Source: an uncultured Paracoccaceae bacterium (lineage in GTDB: Bacteria > Pseudomonadota > Alphaproteobacteria > Rhodobacterales > Rhodobacteraceae). Taken from it: a stretch of 64,000 nucleotides of DNA. Of this stretch, positions 47,772 to 55,959 are shown one piece after another (position 1 is the stretch's first letter; each line of letters starts with the position of its first letter). The position numbers were made by a program, and so were the translations under genes. The notes under the pieces were generated by a model. It was not told the origin of the DNA. It did not search any database and saw only the letters and a program-made list of their open reading frames with translations. Location of the stretch: positions 203,202-267,201 of the forward strand of contig CANMPD010000003.1 in the NCBI GenBank assembly GCA_947499635.1. The letters run 5' to 3'.

Positions 47772-48700
47772 AAAGCGTCCAGTATGGTGCGAGTCGTGTC
47801 ACAATCCGCATGCATCTGCGCAATGAAGGCATCCAAACTGTCAAATGTCATTTCAGGGCGCAAATAATCTACCAGCCCAACCGACAAAGTCGCGCCATAT
47901 AGATTGCCCGTAAAATCAAAGAGGTAGGTTTCCAGGTTTGGATGTCCGCCGTCAAACATTGGCCTGATCCCGATTGAGGCGGCTCCGCGATACTGGCCTG
48001 CATGCGGACCGTCCAATACATCGACCAAAACGGCATAGACACCAAACGCAGGCATATGTAGGCCGTCAAGCGATTGGTTCGCAGTGGGAAAACCCAGCTC
48101 CCGTCCGCGTTGCTCGCCGCCAATCACCTCACTCTCGATGCGATGCCAATGCCCCAACATCGCAGCGGCGTCTCGCGGGCGGCCGTCACGGAGAGCGGTG
48201 CGGATCGCCGTAGAAGACACTGTATCTGCGCTATACTCAATCAGAGGCGCCACTGTGACGCCAAATCCCATCTCAGCGCCAAACTGGCGCAGGTCTTCGA
48301 CCGTACCAGTCCGCCCTTTCCCAAAACAAAAGTCAGCCCCAACCACAACATGTGCCAACCCCAGCCCGTCGCAAATCACCCGTTGCGTAAAATCTCGTGG
48401 CGATAAGGAGGAGAGCGCATGATTAAAGTTTAGCTGATACAGGGTATCGACGCCGATTTTCTCAAGGCGCGAAGCCCGTGCTTCGGCGGACATCAATCGA
48501 AACGGCGGTGCATCGGGGTTGAAAAACGCTCGGGGGTGAGGCTCAAACGTGAGCACACCTAGAGGCGCGTCAGGGGCGGCTTGGCGCGCCAGTTCGATCA
48601 CAGCGCGATGCCCGCGATGAACCCCGTCGAAATTACCAATCGCCACGGTGGCTCCGCGGGTCTGGTCGTCGTTAAATTGATAGTCACGGATAATACGCAT
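47768..48700 (-). CDS. ribF: Bifunctional riboflavin kinase/FAD synthetase
   Basis: Makes FMN and then FAD. The 310 residues have an N-terminal nucleotidyltransferase domain with GNFDGVHRGHRAVI, VVGADFCFGKGRTG and STAIRTALRDG, and a C-terminal flavokinase domain with LGFPTANQSLDG, GAASIGIRPMFDG and LETYLFDFTGNLYG. It is coupled to ycgN by ATGA. The gene upstream ends about 720 bases away across a non-coding interval with a strong hairpin. Confidence 0.96.
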   Translation of the reverse strand: MRIIRDYQFNDDQTRGATVAIGNFDGVHRGHRAVIELARQAAPDAPLGVLTFEPHPRAFFNPDAPPFRLMSAEARASRLEKIGVDTLYQLNFNHALSSLSPRDFTQRVICDGLGLAHVVVGADFCFGKGRTGTVEDLRQFGAEMGFGVTVAPLIEYSADTVSSTAIRTALRDGRPRDAAAMLGHWHRIESEVIGGEQRGRELGFPTANQSLDGLHMPAFGVYAVLVDVLDGPHAGQYRGAASIGIRPMFDGGHPNLETYLFDFTGNLYGATLSVGLVDYLRPEMTFDSLDAFIAQMHADCDTTRTILDAL

Positions 48701-48777
48701 GCCGTCTGCCTAGCGCTGTGTGCGATCGCTTGCAAGATGTCACTGCCGTGTAACAGGGCGTAAAAGACCTCGGGCAG

Positions 48778-48859
48778 GGGCCGCGCAGCCTGCGTGAGCA
48801 GGCTGCGCGGCCCAAGGCTTTATCATGCGGCTTTGGCCGCGTGGAAAAGGGGCGGGAGC
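48778..48859 (-). repeat. Hairpin element 1 (16-base perfect stem plus conserved blocks)
   Basis: GGGCCGCGCAGCCTGC (48778-48793), loop GTGA, GCAGGCTGCGCGGCCC (48798-48813), then CCAAGGC (48812-48818) and GGGGCGGGAGC (48849-48859). The same two blocks follow a hairpin at 54801-54857, and a related layout occurs at 50388-50448. Read on the minus strand the blocks come before the hairpin. Without a T-run it is not a classical terminator. Confidence 0.7.
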
Positions 48860-49419
48860 CCTTGCGATATTAAGATTTAAGGATGCGACATTTGCCTCGT
48901 CTATTTACACGGATAACGGGTCTCTCTTGATGGACCATCGGCGTAGACGGTATTTCCTCTTGGGACGTCAGAGATGGTTCTGCCCTCTGGGGCGGTTGCG
49001 AGGTGATCGCTAGCCCAAACACAGCACCTGTCGGGCCAAAGCGTTGCGTTGGAGTGAGGGTTTGCGCACGCCATACCCGCCAAATGGTAAGTTTCTTGTG
49101 CGACAGTTGACGAGATCGATCAAGACGCCAGAGATGTAGCCTAACTGTGGGTGGGCTGTGTCCATGAAAAGAGACCGGCTCCGGTGACGATTGGGCAAGA
49201 GCCCAAGACGTCAACAAAACGGAGGCTGTTTTATGTGCATTTAACACCCCGCTCACGAGCGGGTGCCACTCTCCGACACCGGCGGCGCCGCCAGAGCGTC
49301 ATCTTACGACAGATTTTAAACGCGAATGTTCTTTCTTGAGAGGCCCGCGGACATGTTGCGCAGGCCATCACTTTTACTTTTATCCCTGTTCCACCGGTTC
49401 AGGGCGCATTGTGCTGCGC
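48860..49419. other. Gene-less interval with clustered stem-loops
   Basis: No credible gene in 560 bases: candidate frames on both strands lack ribosome sites and domains. Short stems are clustered at its centre: TTGGGC-AAGA-GCCCAA (49191-49206) inside GACG/CGTC, and CCCGCTC-AC-GAGCGGG (49248-49263). This could be an untranslated RNA, or a decayed gene or mobile element. It does not show the hallmarks I know of RNase P RNA, tmRNA or SRP RNA. Confidence 0.4.
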
Positions 49420-50307
49420 TTAGCGCAAAAAGCCGATGCCATAGGTTGCGGTAACTGTTTCCTGTGCCAGATAGCTCTCTAAGGCGGCGGGATCAGGTTG
49501 CGAGGCAGGATCTTGGGCTGTTTTTGTCTCAGTTGCGGCTAAACCTCCGCTGATAAACAGAGACTCTAACCCTTCGCCCATCGCACCGGAAATATCTGTA
49601 TGCGGCCCGTCACCAATTGCCAGAATATCGGCATCGTCGAAATGATGCCCAATCTCGGCGAGACGGCGCCGGGCCAGATCATAAATTGGCGGATGAGGCT
49701 TGCCAAAATACAAGCTTTCGCCCCCCATATCCGTATACATTTTTGCAATTGCGCCTGCGCACCACTCCCGCTCTTCGCCGCGATCAACGATGATATCGGG
49801 GTTGGCGCATAGCAATTTGAGACCATTGGTTTTGGCGAGCAGCAAATCCGCTTTGTTGACATCAAGATCAGCCATTGGATCAAAGGGGCCGCAGCAGACG
49901 ATGCCTTCGGCTTGCGCCAGTGGGACGCGCGTGATGTCTAATGGTGTTTGGATAACGTTGAGTGGCTCAAAGAAACCCGCATCGCGTTGAGGGTCGCCCA
50001 TGAAATACACCTTGCTGCCGATCGCGCCGGTAAACAGGGCGGCCCGAGCAGAATCACCAGAAGTGGCAATGGTATCATAGGCATCCGCAGGGACACCAAA
50101 ATCCGCCAATTGTCCAATGACACCTTTGCGTGGGCGCGGGGAGTTGGTGACGAGTACCACAACCCCGCCCTGCGCACGGTACTTTTGCAGTGCAGCCACT
50201 GCGGCGGGATAGGCTGTGATGCCATTGTGAACACAGCCCCAAAGATCAACAAACAGGGCTTTGTAGTTATGTGAAATATCGGACAGGGAAGAAATAAGTT
50301 GAACCAT
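49420..50307 (-). CDS. HAD-superfamily hydrolase, TIGR01459 type
   Basis: A 295-residue phosphatase-like protein of the HAD class IIA group. The nucleophile motif is FVDLWGCVHNGITAYP (D-x-W-G replacing D-x-D-G), Thr of motif II in VLVTNSPRPRKG, and the Mg-binding motif AIGDGPHTDISGA near residue 235. This subfamily is almost confined to alphaproteobacteria and has no established substrate. It is alone in its transcript, followed by the gene-less interval and preceded by a hairpin element. Confidence 0.92.
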   Translation of the reverse strand: MVQLISSLSDISHNYKALFVDLWGCVHNGITAYPAAVAALQKYRAQGGVVVLVTNSPRPRKGVIGQLADFGVPADAYDTIATSGDSARAALFTGAIGSKVYFMGDPQRDAGFFEPLNVIQTPLDITRVPLAQAEGIVCCGPFDPMADLDVNKADLLLAKTNGLKLLCANPDIIVDRGEEREWCAGAIAKMYTDMGGESLYFGKPHPPIYDLARRRLAEIGHHFDDADILAIGDGPHTDISGAMGEGLESLFISGGLAATETKTAQDPASQPDPAALESYLAQETVTATYGIGFLR

Positions 50308-50360
50308 CTGCGCCTCAGAGCTTGGAGAAGTTTGGCCAAGCTATGGCAGAGCCTGCGGTG

Positions 50361-50383
50361 TTTGGCTAGGTATTTGGCTAGGT
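50361..50383. repeat. Near-tandem 11-base repeat
   Basis: TTTGGCTAGGT at 50361-50371 and again at 50373-50383, separated by one base. It directly precedes hairpin element 3. Confidence 0.8.
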
Positions 50384-50387
50384 GCAA

Positions 50388-50448
50388 GGCAGGGGCGCGA
50401 CCACTCAAGCCCCGCTGGGGCCGTCGTTGTCGCGCGGATCCCCCTGCC
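50388..50448 (-). repeat. Hairpin element 3 (nested stems)
   Basis: Outer GGCAGGGG (50388-50395) with CCCCTGCC (50441-50448), middle GCGCGAC (50395-50401) with GTCGCGC (50429-50435), inner GCCCC (50409-50413) with GGGGC (50417-50421). CCAAGGC follows at 50447-50453 and GGGGC at 50464-50468, the same order as in elements 1 and 2. It lies between the HAD gene and the end of the DEAD-box gene. Confidence 0.65.
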
Positions 50449-50494
50449 AAGGCAGAAGGATCTGGGGCTCTGGGTGGTAAGCGTTGCCTACTGA

Positions 50495-52411
50495 TTATGA
50501 GCCAGAGCTATTTGCGGCACGGGCCTTGTTCTTTTTAGAGTTTGCTTTGCTCTTTGGTGGCGGTGGACCTTTGGGTTTGTCGCCGGGCTTGCCTGCGAAT
50601 TTCCCTGCTGGCTTGCCAAAGGGTTTCCCACCGGGTTTTCCGCCAGATGCGCCGCGTGGTTTGGCAGGCTTGCCTGCAAATTCGGGTTTTCCGCTATTGT
50701 CGTCGCGTCCACGTGGACGGTCAGATTGACCCCGGTGCGGGCGTCCGCCACCGCGTGGGCCGTCCTTTTTGAACCCGCCGCCGCCTTTTTTAAACGGCGG
50801 TTTGCCGCGATCGTCGAGCTTTGGTGGATTTGCCAGCCGGGTTACGGCTTCGCCATCGTCCAGAACCATATCAGAGCCGAGCGTTTCAAGGAAACTGCTG
50901 AGTTTGCTTTCCAGAATTTCCGCATAAGACACATCTTTTTGAATGCGGATCGCACCGATGTCGGATTTGGTCAGGCCGCCAGCTTTGCACAGCTGTGGCA
51001 ACAGGCGGCGTGGATCCGCGCCATTGTCACGGCCGCCGGCGATTGAGAACCAGACAGACGGGCCGAAGGGGGCGCGCTCTTCGCGGGGTTTACGCTCGGA
51101 GGGAGCGGATAGTTCCTCTGGTGCAGTCCGCACAGCAGACCAAAGACGTAAATATCCGGCTGCCAGAGTTTTGGCGTCAAATTTCTCAACCAATTGTGCC
51201 AGAGCATCAGCTTGGCTTTCGGGCAGCTCTTCGCTCCAGGCAGGATCCGCGACCATGCGTTCCATATCGCGGGCGCGAACCGCGTCTGCACTGGGCGCGT
51301 TGACCCATTCGGCCGATAGTTTGGCCTCACGTAGCAGGCGTTCGGCTTTGCGCTGTGCCTTTGGTGGGACGATCAGCGTACTTGCGCCTTTGCGTCCGGC
51401 GCGACCGGTTCGGCCAGATCTGTGCAACAAAGTTTCGCTGCTAGAAGGCAGGTCCGCATGCACAACCAGATCAAGGTTCGGCAGATCGATCCCGCGTGCG
51501 GCAACATCGGTGGCGACACAGACACGGGCCCGCCCATCACGCATCGCTTGCAGGGCGTGAGAACGCTCAGCTTGGCTTAGCTCACCAGAGAGGGCAACAG
51601 CGGAAAAGCCGCGGTTAGACAGGCGCGTAATCAGGCGATTCACAGCCGCACGCGTGTTGGCGAATACGATGGCATTGGGGGCCTCGTGGTAGCGCAGCAC
51701 GTTAATGATAGCGTTTTCCGCATCATGGGGGGCAACCGTATGCGCAAAGTAAGTGATGTCGCTGTGCTGCTCTGCCTTATTGATGGTCGAAATCCGCTGC
51801 GCATCGCGCTGGTAGCTTTTCGCCAGTTTGGCAATCGGAGCAGATACCGTGGCCGAGAACAACAGGGTTTGGCGATCATCTGGGCTTTCGCCAAGAATGA
51901 ATTCTAGGTCTTCGCGGAAACCCAGATCCAACATTTCGTCAGCTTCGTCCAGCACCACAGCACGCAGTTGTGAGAGGTTAATCGACCCACGACTGATATG
52001 GTCGCGCAAACGGCCCGGTGTGGCGACAACGATATGCGCGCCGCGCTCTAATGTACGACGTTCGTCGCGCATGTCCATGCCACCCACACATGAGGCGATC
52101 TTGGCGCCAGCGACACCGTACAGCCAATCCAGCTCGCGCTTTACCTGCAGGGCCAGCTCGCGCGTTGGTGCGATGATCAAGGCCAAAGGGGCACTCGCGC
52201 GTTCAAAACCATCAGCCTCGCCCAGAATGGTTGGTGCGATGGCAATGCCAAATCCCACAGTTTTACCCGAGCCGGTTTGTGCTGAGACCAACAAATCTTT
52301 GCCGGACAGTTCAGGGTCAGAACAGGCTTCTTGGACTGGGGTTAAAGAGGTATAGCCACGCGCATCAAGCGCCTGTTTCAAGGAGGTTTTCAAAGCAGAA
52401 TTTCCGATCAT
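50495..52411 (-). CDS. DEAD-box RNA helicase, DeaD/CsdA-like, with DbpA-type RNA-binding domain and Gly/Lys/Pro tail
   Basis: A cytoplasmic helicase for ribosome assembly or mRNA turnover. I place the start at 52411 (IGNSALKTSLKQALDARGYTS follows); in-frame ATGs to 52465 are possible. Motifs: Q motif TPVQEAC, motif I AQTGSGKT, motif Ia PTRELA, motif II DEAD (VLDEADEMLDLGF), motif III SAT, motif VI HRSGRTGRAGRKG. A DbpA-like RNA-binding domain (WFSIAGGRDNGADPRRLLPQLC) is at about residues 445-520, and the last 110 residues are a basic low-complexity tail (repeats of GKP). At 638 residues it is longer than RhlE and close to DeaD. Confidence 0.9.
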   Translation of the reverse strand: MIGNSALKTSLKQALDARGYTSLTPVQEACSDPELSGKDLLVSAQTGSGKTVGFGIAIAPTILGEADGFERASAPLALIIAPTRELALQVKRELDWLYGVAGAKIASCVGGMDMRDERRTLERGAHIVVATPGRLRDHISRGSINLSQLRAVVLDEADEMLDLGFREDLEFILGESPDDRQTLLFSATVSAPIAKLAKSYQRDAQRISTINKAEQHSDITYFAHTVAPHDAENAIINVLRYHEAPNAIVFANTRAAVNRLITRLSNRGFSAVALSGELSQAERSHALQAMRDGRARVCVATDVAARGIDLPNLDLVVHADLPSSSETLLHRSGRTGRAGRKGASTLIVPPKAQRKAERLLREAKLSAEWVNAPSADAVRARDMERMVADPAWSEELPESQADALAQLVEKFDAKTLAAGYLRLWSAVRTAPEELSAPSERKPREERAPFGPSVWFSIAGGRDNGADPRRLLPQLCKAGGLTKSDIGAIRIQKDVSYAEILESKLSSFLETLGSDMVLDDGEAVTRLANPPKLDDRGKPPFKKGGGGFKKDGPRGGGRPHRGQSDRPRGRDDNSGKPEFAGKPAKPRGASGGKPGGKPFGKPAGKFAGKPGDKPKGPPPPKSKANSKKNKARAANSSGS

Positions 52412-52713
52412 ATAGCAAGTGAGGCGCGTGCTGCGCCAGAGGTCAGATTCGACCATTCTTGCCATATCCTATCCGAGGCAAATGTAAGACGAGTCTGAGA
52501 CGAAGCGCCGTATCTAACGGATTTGATCGAAGATGTATAGCGCTTTGCGTTGGAAAATACGCAACTCTGGTATGCATTTACGGCGTTGCGCGAGGTTTTG
52601 CCGATATTTGCTGATATGTGCCAAAACGTGCCGATGTCTGCTCTTGGTACGACGGACTGCTGGATGCTCTGCGTTGAGGTTTGACTGAACCACGACAGCG
52701 GAGCGGACGATTT

Positions 52714-53559
52714 ATGGCAAGCGCAACACCCACGTGTATGACACGTAAATGGGGCACGAGAACCCGCACAAAACCAGAGGTGCCAATTGCAGGATATCGC
52801 CCGTATTTTGCTCCCGATTGTTTTCGCTGCAAAGCGCGGCATTATCGTGTGCCAAATGGGGACGGCAAGCATGTGGTCTATACGTATATCCGCAAAAACG
52901 CCTGTAGCAGCTTTAAGGCTTTGTTCTTGGCGCATGCGCAGCTAACACGAAAACATGGCTTGGAATACGCAAAATCCCGCGGGCTAGGTGCGTTGCGTGA
53001 ATTTCACCCCAAGTGGTGGCAGGGTCGTTGTGATATGCGAATGTTTGTCTATCGCCATCCGTTCGACCGATGCGTCTCCGCTTTTGTAAATAAATTCGTC
53101 GAAGCGCGCGACAATGGCGACATCTTTACGAATTTCGCGGCACGCACGGGTAAATCGCCTGAGACTGCGACGTTTGAGGATTTTGTGGCCTATATTGATG
53201 GCCCATTTGGCGCGCTAGATTGCCATGTTTGGCCGCAAAAGTCGCATCTATCTGACAAAACGTATACGCATGCCATTGATATGCATATGCTAAGCCAAGT
53301 CATGGGCGCAGCATTACCTTCTTTAGCACCATATTTTTCTCAACCCGCCAACGCGAGCAACTGGAGATCCCAAAACGCAGTCTTAAAGGCTGAACCTCGA
53401 GATCTCAGTGCGATCCCAGCTGACCAAATCCGTGCATTGGGGGCGTATAGTAAAGTCAATTTCGACAGGCTGAGAGCCGAAGTTGAGGCGAAATATGCCG
53501 TTGATATGGAGATGATTGCAGATATCAAAAAAGCTGCCTGCACGCCCAGAGCACATTAA
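52714..53559 (+). CDS. Sulfotransferase-family 2-like protein
   Basis: A 281-residue protein whose core matches PAPS-dependent carbohydrate sulfotransferases: VYTYIRKNACSSFKALF is the 5'-phosphosulfate loop and FVYRHPFDRCVSAFVNKF the 3'-phosphate region. No signal peptide or membrane helix, as for bacterial cytoplasmic members that act on glycan or lipid precursors. The start is uncertain: ATG at 52714 has GGAG ten bases upstream, ATG at 52738 and a TTG at 52681 are alternatives. It stands alone between the helicase and pyrophosphatase genes. Confidence 0.78.
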   Translation: MASATPTCMTRKWGTRTRTKPEVPIAGYRPYFAPDCFRCKARHYRVPNGDGKHVVYTYIRKNACSSFKALFLAHAQLTRKHGLEYAKSRGLGALREFHPKWWQGRCDMRMFVYRHPFDRCVSAFVNKFVEARDNGDIFTNFAARTGKSPETATFEDFVAYIDGPFGALDCHVWPQKSHLSDKTYTHAIDMHMLSQVMGAALPSLAPYFSQPANASNWRSQNAVLKAEPRDLSAIPADQIRALGAYSKVNFDRLRAEVEAKYAVDMEMIADIKKAACTPRAH

Positions 53560-53605
53560 GGCCAAGCGCACATTAAGGCAGAGATCACAGACGAAAACGA
53601 TGACC

Positions 53606-53637
53606 AAAAAAACGCGCCCCAAATTGAGGGCGCGTTT
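53606..53637 (-). terminator. Intrinsic terminator of the pyrophosphatase gene
   Basis: On the minus strand AAACGCGCCC (53637-53628), loop eight bases, GGGCGCGTTT (53619-53610), followed by four more Ts (53609-53606). Perfect 10-base stem 49 bases after the ppaC stop. Confidence 0.88.
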
Positions 53638-53685
53638 CAAAGTTCATATCAGCGCGTAAAATCGCCTAGATGAGAGACCGTGAGA

Positions 53686-54606
53686 TCAAACCTTTAGGTT
53701 TGGGATGATCTGCTTCTTGCGAGACATCACGCCTGGCAGCACAACGGTGTCGCCGGTGACTGTCGCGCCAAAGCTTTTCTCGGCAACGGTTTTGACCAGA
53801 TCGTTGGGGACCAAAAGTGTTGCTTCTTCGCGCAAAATGTCGACGACGAACAGCAGGACTTGGTCTACGCCATCTTCGGATTGAACAGTCGCAAAGGTTT
53901 CCATGAGGGACGCTTTGCGATCCAGAGGGATGTTTGGCGCAGTGGTTTCCAGAACAGAAACACGGAATTTGGTGCCGTCAACAGCGTATTCTTTTGAGTC
54001 CATACGGATCAGTTCCGCATCAGAAAAAGCAGAGACGTCTGATTTTGCTGCAAACATCTCGGCGGCATAGGCTGTAAGGTCGAGGTTTAGTTCACCAGCC
54101 AACTTTTGCGCCAGCGCTTTGTCATGATCCGTCGTGGTTGGGGAACGGAATTCCAATGTGTCGGACAGGATACAAGACAGCACCAGACCTTTGATCTGGT
54201 CGGGCATTTTTGCAGCATCTTCGCCCATCAGATCATACATGATGGTGGCGGTGCAGGCCAATGGACGGATGGTGATGTCGATAGGGCCTTTGGTTTCCAG
54301 TCCGCCGACCAATTTATGGTGGTCGATGATGGCGGTGATATCCAGCGCGTTGATGTTATCGGGCAGCTCGGCTGGGTTGTTGGTGTCGACGATGATGACA
54401 GGGGTGCCGTCAGCAAAATCTGTTTTAATGGCAGGGGTGTCTACGCCCCATTTTTCAACAACAAAGGCAGCTTCGGTATTGGGAGCACCCAGTAAAACAG
54501 CTTCGGCAGGCTGACCTTTGATTTCATTCAGATACCAAGCCCAAATAAGCGGGGAGCCCGTTGAATCGGTGTCAGGGGATTTATGGCCGAAAACGAGAGT
54601 GGTCAT
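53686..54606 (-). CDS. ppaC: Manganese-dependent inorganic pyrophosphatase
   Basis: Family II pyrophosphatase of the DHH superfamily, hydrolysing PPi to phosphate. The ATG at 54606 (TTLVFGHKSPDTDSTGSPL) is used instead of the further ATG at 54624. Metal ligands are in GHKSPDTDS, IVDTNNPAEL and DHHKLVGGLE (the DHH motif), and the C-terminal DHHA2 domain ends with SRKKQIIPNL. At 306 residues it is complete. Most alphaproteobacteria use family I enzymes; family II is common in marine Rhodobacterales. Confidence 0.95.
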   Translation of the reverse strand: MTTLVFGHKSPDTDSTGSPLIWAWYLNEIKGQPAEAVLLGAPNTEAAFVVEKWGVDTPAIKTDFADGTPVIIVDTNNPAELPDNINALDITAIIDHHKLVGGLETKGPIDITIRPLACTATIMYDLMGEDAAKMPDQIKGLVLSCILSDTLEFRSPTTTDHDKALAQKLAGELNLDLTAYAAEMFAAKSDVSAFSDAELIRMDSKEYAVDGTKFRVSVLETTAPNIPLDRKASLMETFATVQSEDGVDQVLLFVVDILREEATLLVPNDLVKTVAEKSFGATVTGDTVVLPGVMSRKKQIIPNLKV

Positions 54607-54760
54607 ACGCGCGATCCTATGCATCTAATGTGTGTTTTGCGGGTCTTATAGCAGCCGTAACTGCTTTGTCACCCCTCGGGGAAATGACTGTGATGCATGA
54701 GGGATATGCATTCACGCAGTATCACATCGCAGCGCATCATCTCGCAAGCCCTCCCGCCGG

Positions 54761-54893
54761 TTTGTTGAGCTTTGAAAAAGCCCAACGCCCGTTGGGGGTG
54801 GCGCCGTGCCCACAGGGCACGGCGCGGCAGCCAAGGCACTGCGGTGGGGGCGGGAGCGCATGCGGGTTTGCAGCCTCCCTGTGTTTGTTGAGC
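54761..54893. repeat. Hairpin element 2, flanked by 10-base direct repeats
   Basis: TTTGTTGAGC occurs at 54761-54770 and 54884-54893, each preceded by CTCCC. Between them are CCCAAC-GCCC-GTTGGG (54781-54796), GCGCCGTGCCC-ACA-GGGCACGGCGC (54801-54825), CCAAGGC (54831-54837) and GGGGCGGGAGC (54847-54857). The last two blocks match element 1. The direct repeats resemble a target-site duplication around a short inserted unit. Confidence 0.65.
54774..54796 (-). terminator. Intrinsic terminator downstream of the TraB/GumN pair
   Basis: On the minus strand CCCAAC-GGGC-GTTGGG (54796-54781) is followed by CTTTTTC. It lies about 100 bases past the stop of the second TraB-like gene. Confidence 0.75.
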
Positions 54894-54897
54894 GTGT

Positions 54898-55959
54898 TTA
54901 TTTTGGCATTTCAGAGACAGACCAGCCACCCTGTTGCAGCAAGGTCAGTAAGCCGTTTCGTCCTGGTAAATGCGCTGCGCCCACGGCAATGAAGAGGTGT
55001 GGTACATCGTAATGCTGGATTTGGCCTATCCAAGCTTGAGTGCGCTGGTCCAACAAACGCTCATTTTGGGCCGACAGCAAGCGGCTGACCTCACTGCGGG
55101 GGGTGTCTAGATCGCGGTAGATTGCCCAATTGGACACAATGCGACCTTCGCTAAATTGACCTTCAAAATAAGCAGCGCTGAGTGTTGTCGTCAGGTTGGC
55201 CTCGGTTGTTTGGCTGTGCAATTCCATCCGCAGCAATTGGATTTGATCGCGCAGCGGTAAGCTGTTGAGCGCAACCAGCCCTGCCTCTGTCTTTTCGAGG
55301 CCCGCGACAGGAATACTCCGTCGCATAGCATGGCGCTCAATGCGATCATCCAGTCCGCGCTGCCTGCCCCACGCGCGCCAGGAACGTTGAGCACAGTTTC
55401 GATGACTGGCCAGTAAATCAGACGCGGCCCATGGTTGTAATGTTTGTACGGCTTGCGCTGAGATCTGTCGGTGCGCCAACTGTTGTGACAGCGTGGCCCA
55501 GTCTTTGGGCCCCAATAGTTTTGCCAGTGACGTGTTTGGAGGCAACGTCACAAGCGCCTTTTCCTGTTCAGGGGGGAGGCCTGCGCGAATTTGGGCTGTT
55601 GTGACCTCCAAAAGCACAAGATCTGCCTTGCGCAGTGTCGGGCCAATCTGTCGCATAATCTGTCGCATCCGAGGGTCGCCGGAATGTTGAGTTCCTACGA
55701 TATAGATGTCGCGTCCGTTTTTGTGTGCGTGCCAGAAAAGCCCATTTGCAAATGGAATTGTAGCGAGCTCTGCTTGCAGGGCGGCACGTGCCGAGGGAGA
55801 CAGGCTTTGCCGTAAATCAACACCCCCACAGCGGGCTTGCGCCACAAGAGGCAGCACCAGAGCGATAAAACACGCAAACACTCGATAAACCAAACACATA
55901 GCCACAAGCCTATGAGACAAGTGCCAATAAATTCTAAACACCGCACGCGACGGCGTCAT
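54898..55959 (-). CDS. TraB/GumN-family protein, second of a tandem pair
   Basis: A 353-residue exported protein. The ATG at 55959 overlaps the preceding gene's stop (ATGA); an inner ATG at about 55899 (MCLVYRVFACFIALVLPLVA) would give a cleaner signal peptide. The TraB/GumN pattern is present: IVGTQHSGDPR (the GxxH motif shared with TIKI proteases) and VLLEVTTAQ, then LVALNSLPLRDQ and VGAAHLPGRNGLLTLLQQ at the C-terminus. These proteins may be metalloproteases by homology to TIKI, but no bacterial member is well characterised. It is a paralogue of the gene before it. Confidence 0.85.
   Translation of the reverse strand: MTPSRAVFRIYWHLSHRLVAMCLVYRVFACFIALVLPLVAQARCGGVDLRQSLSPSARAALQAELATIPFANGLFWHAHKNGRDIYIVGTQHSGDPRMRQIMRQIGPTLRKADLVLLEVTTAQIRAGLPPEQEKALVTLPPNTSLAKLLGPKDWATLSQQLAHRQISAQAVQTLQPWAASDLLASHRNCAQRSWRAWGRQRGLDDRIERHAMRRSIPVAGLEKTEAGLVALNSLPLRDQIQLLRMELHSQTTEANLTTTLSAAYFEGQFSEGRIVSNWAIYRDLDTPRSEVSRLLSAQNERLLDQRTQAWIGQIQHYDVPHLFIAVGAAHLPGRNGLLTLLQQGGWSVSEMPK

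Noticed and set aside
48870..49256. 128-codon minus-strand frame in the ribF-HAD gap
   Set aside because: Pro/Ser/Arg-rich with no domain or ribosome site, and overlapping frames on both strands look equally random. Kept only as part of a gene-less interval.
48860..49419. 6S, tmRNA, RNase P or SRP RNA in the gene-less interval
   Set aside because: None of the conserved blocks I know for these RNAs could be found; without a covariance search I do not assign any of them.
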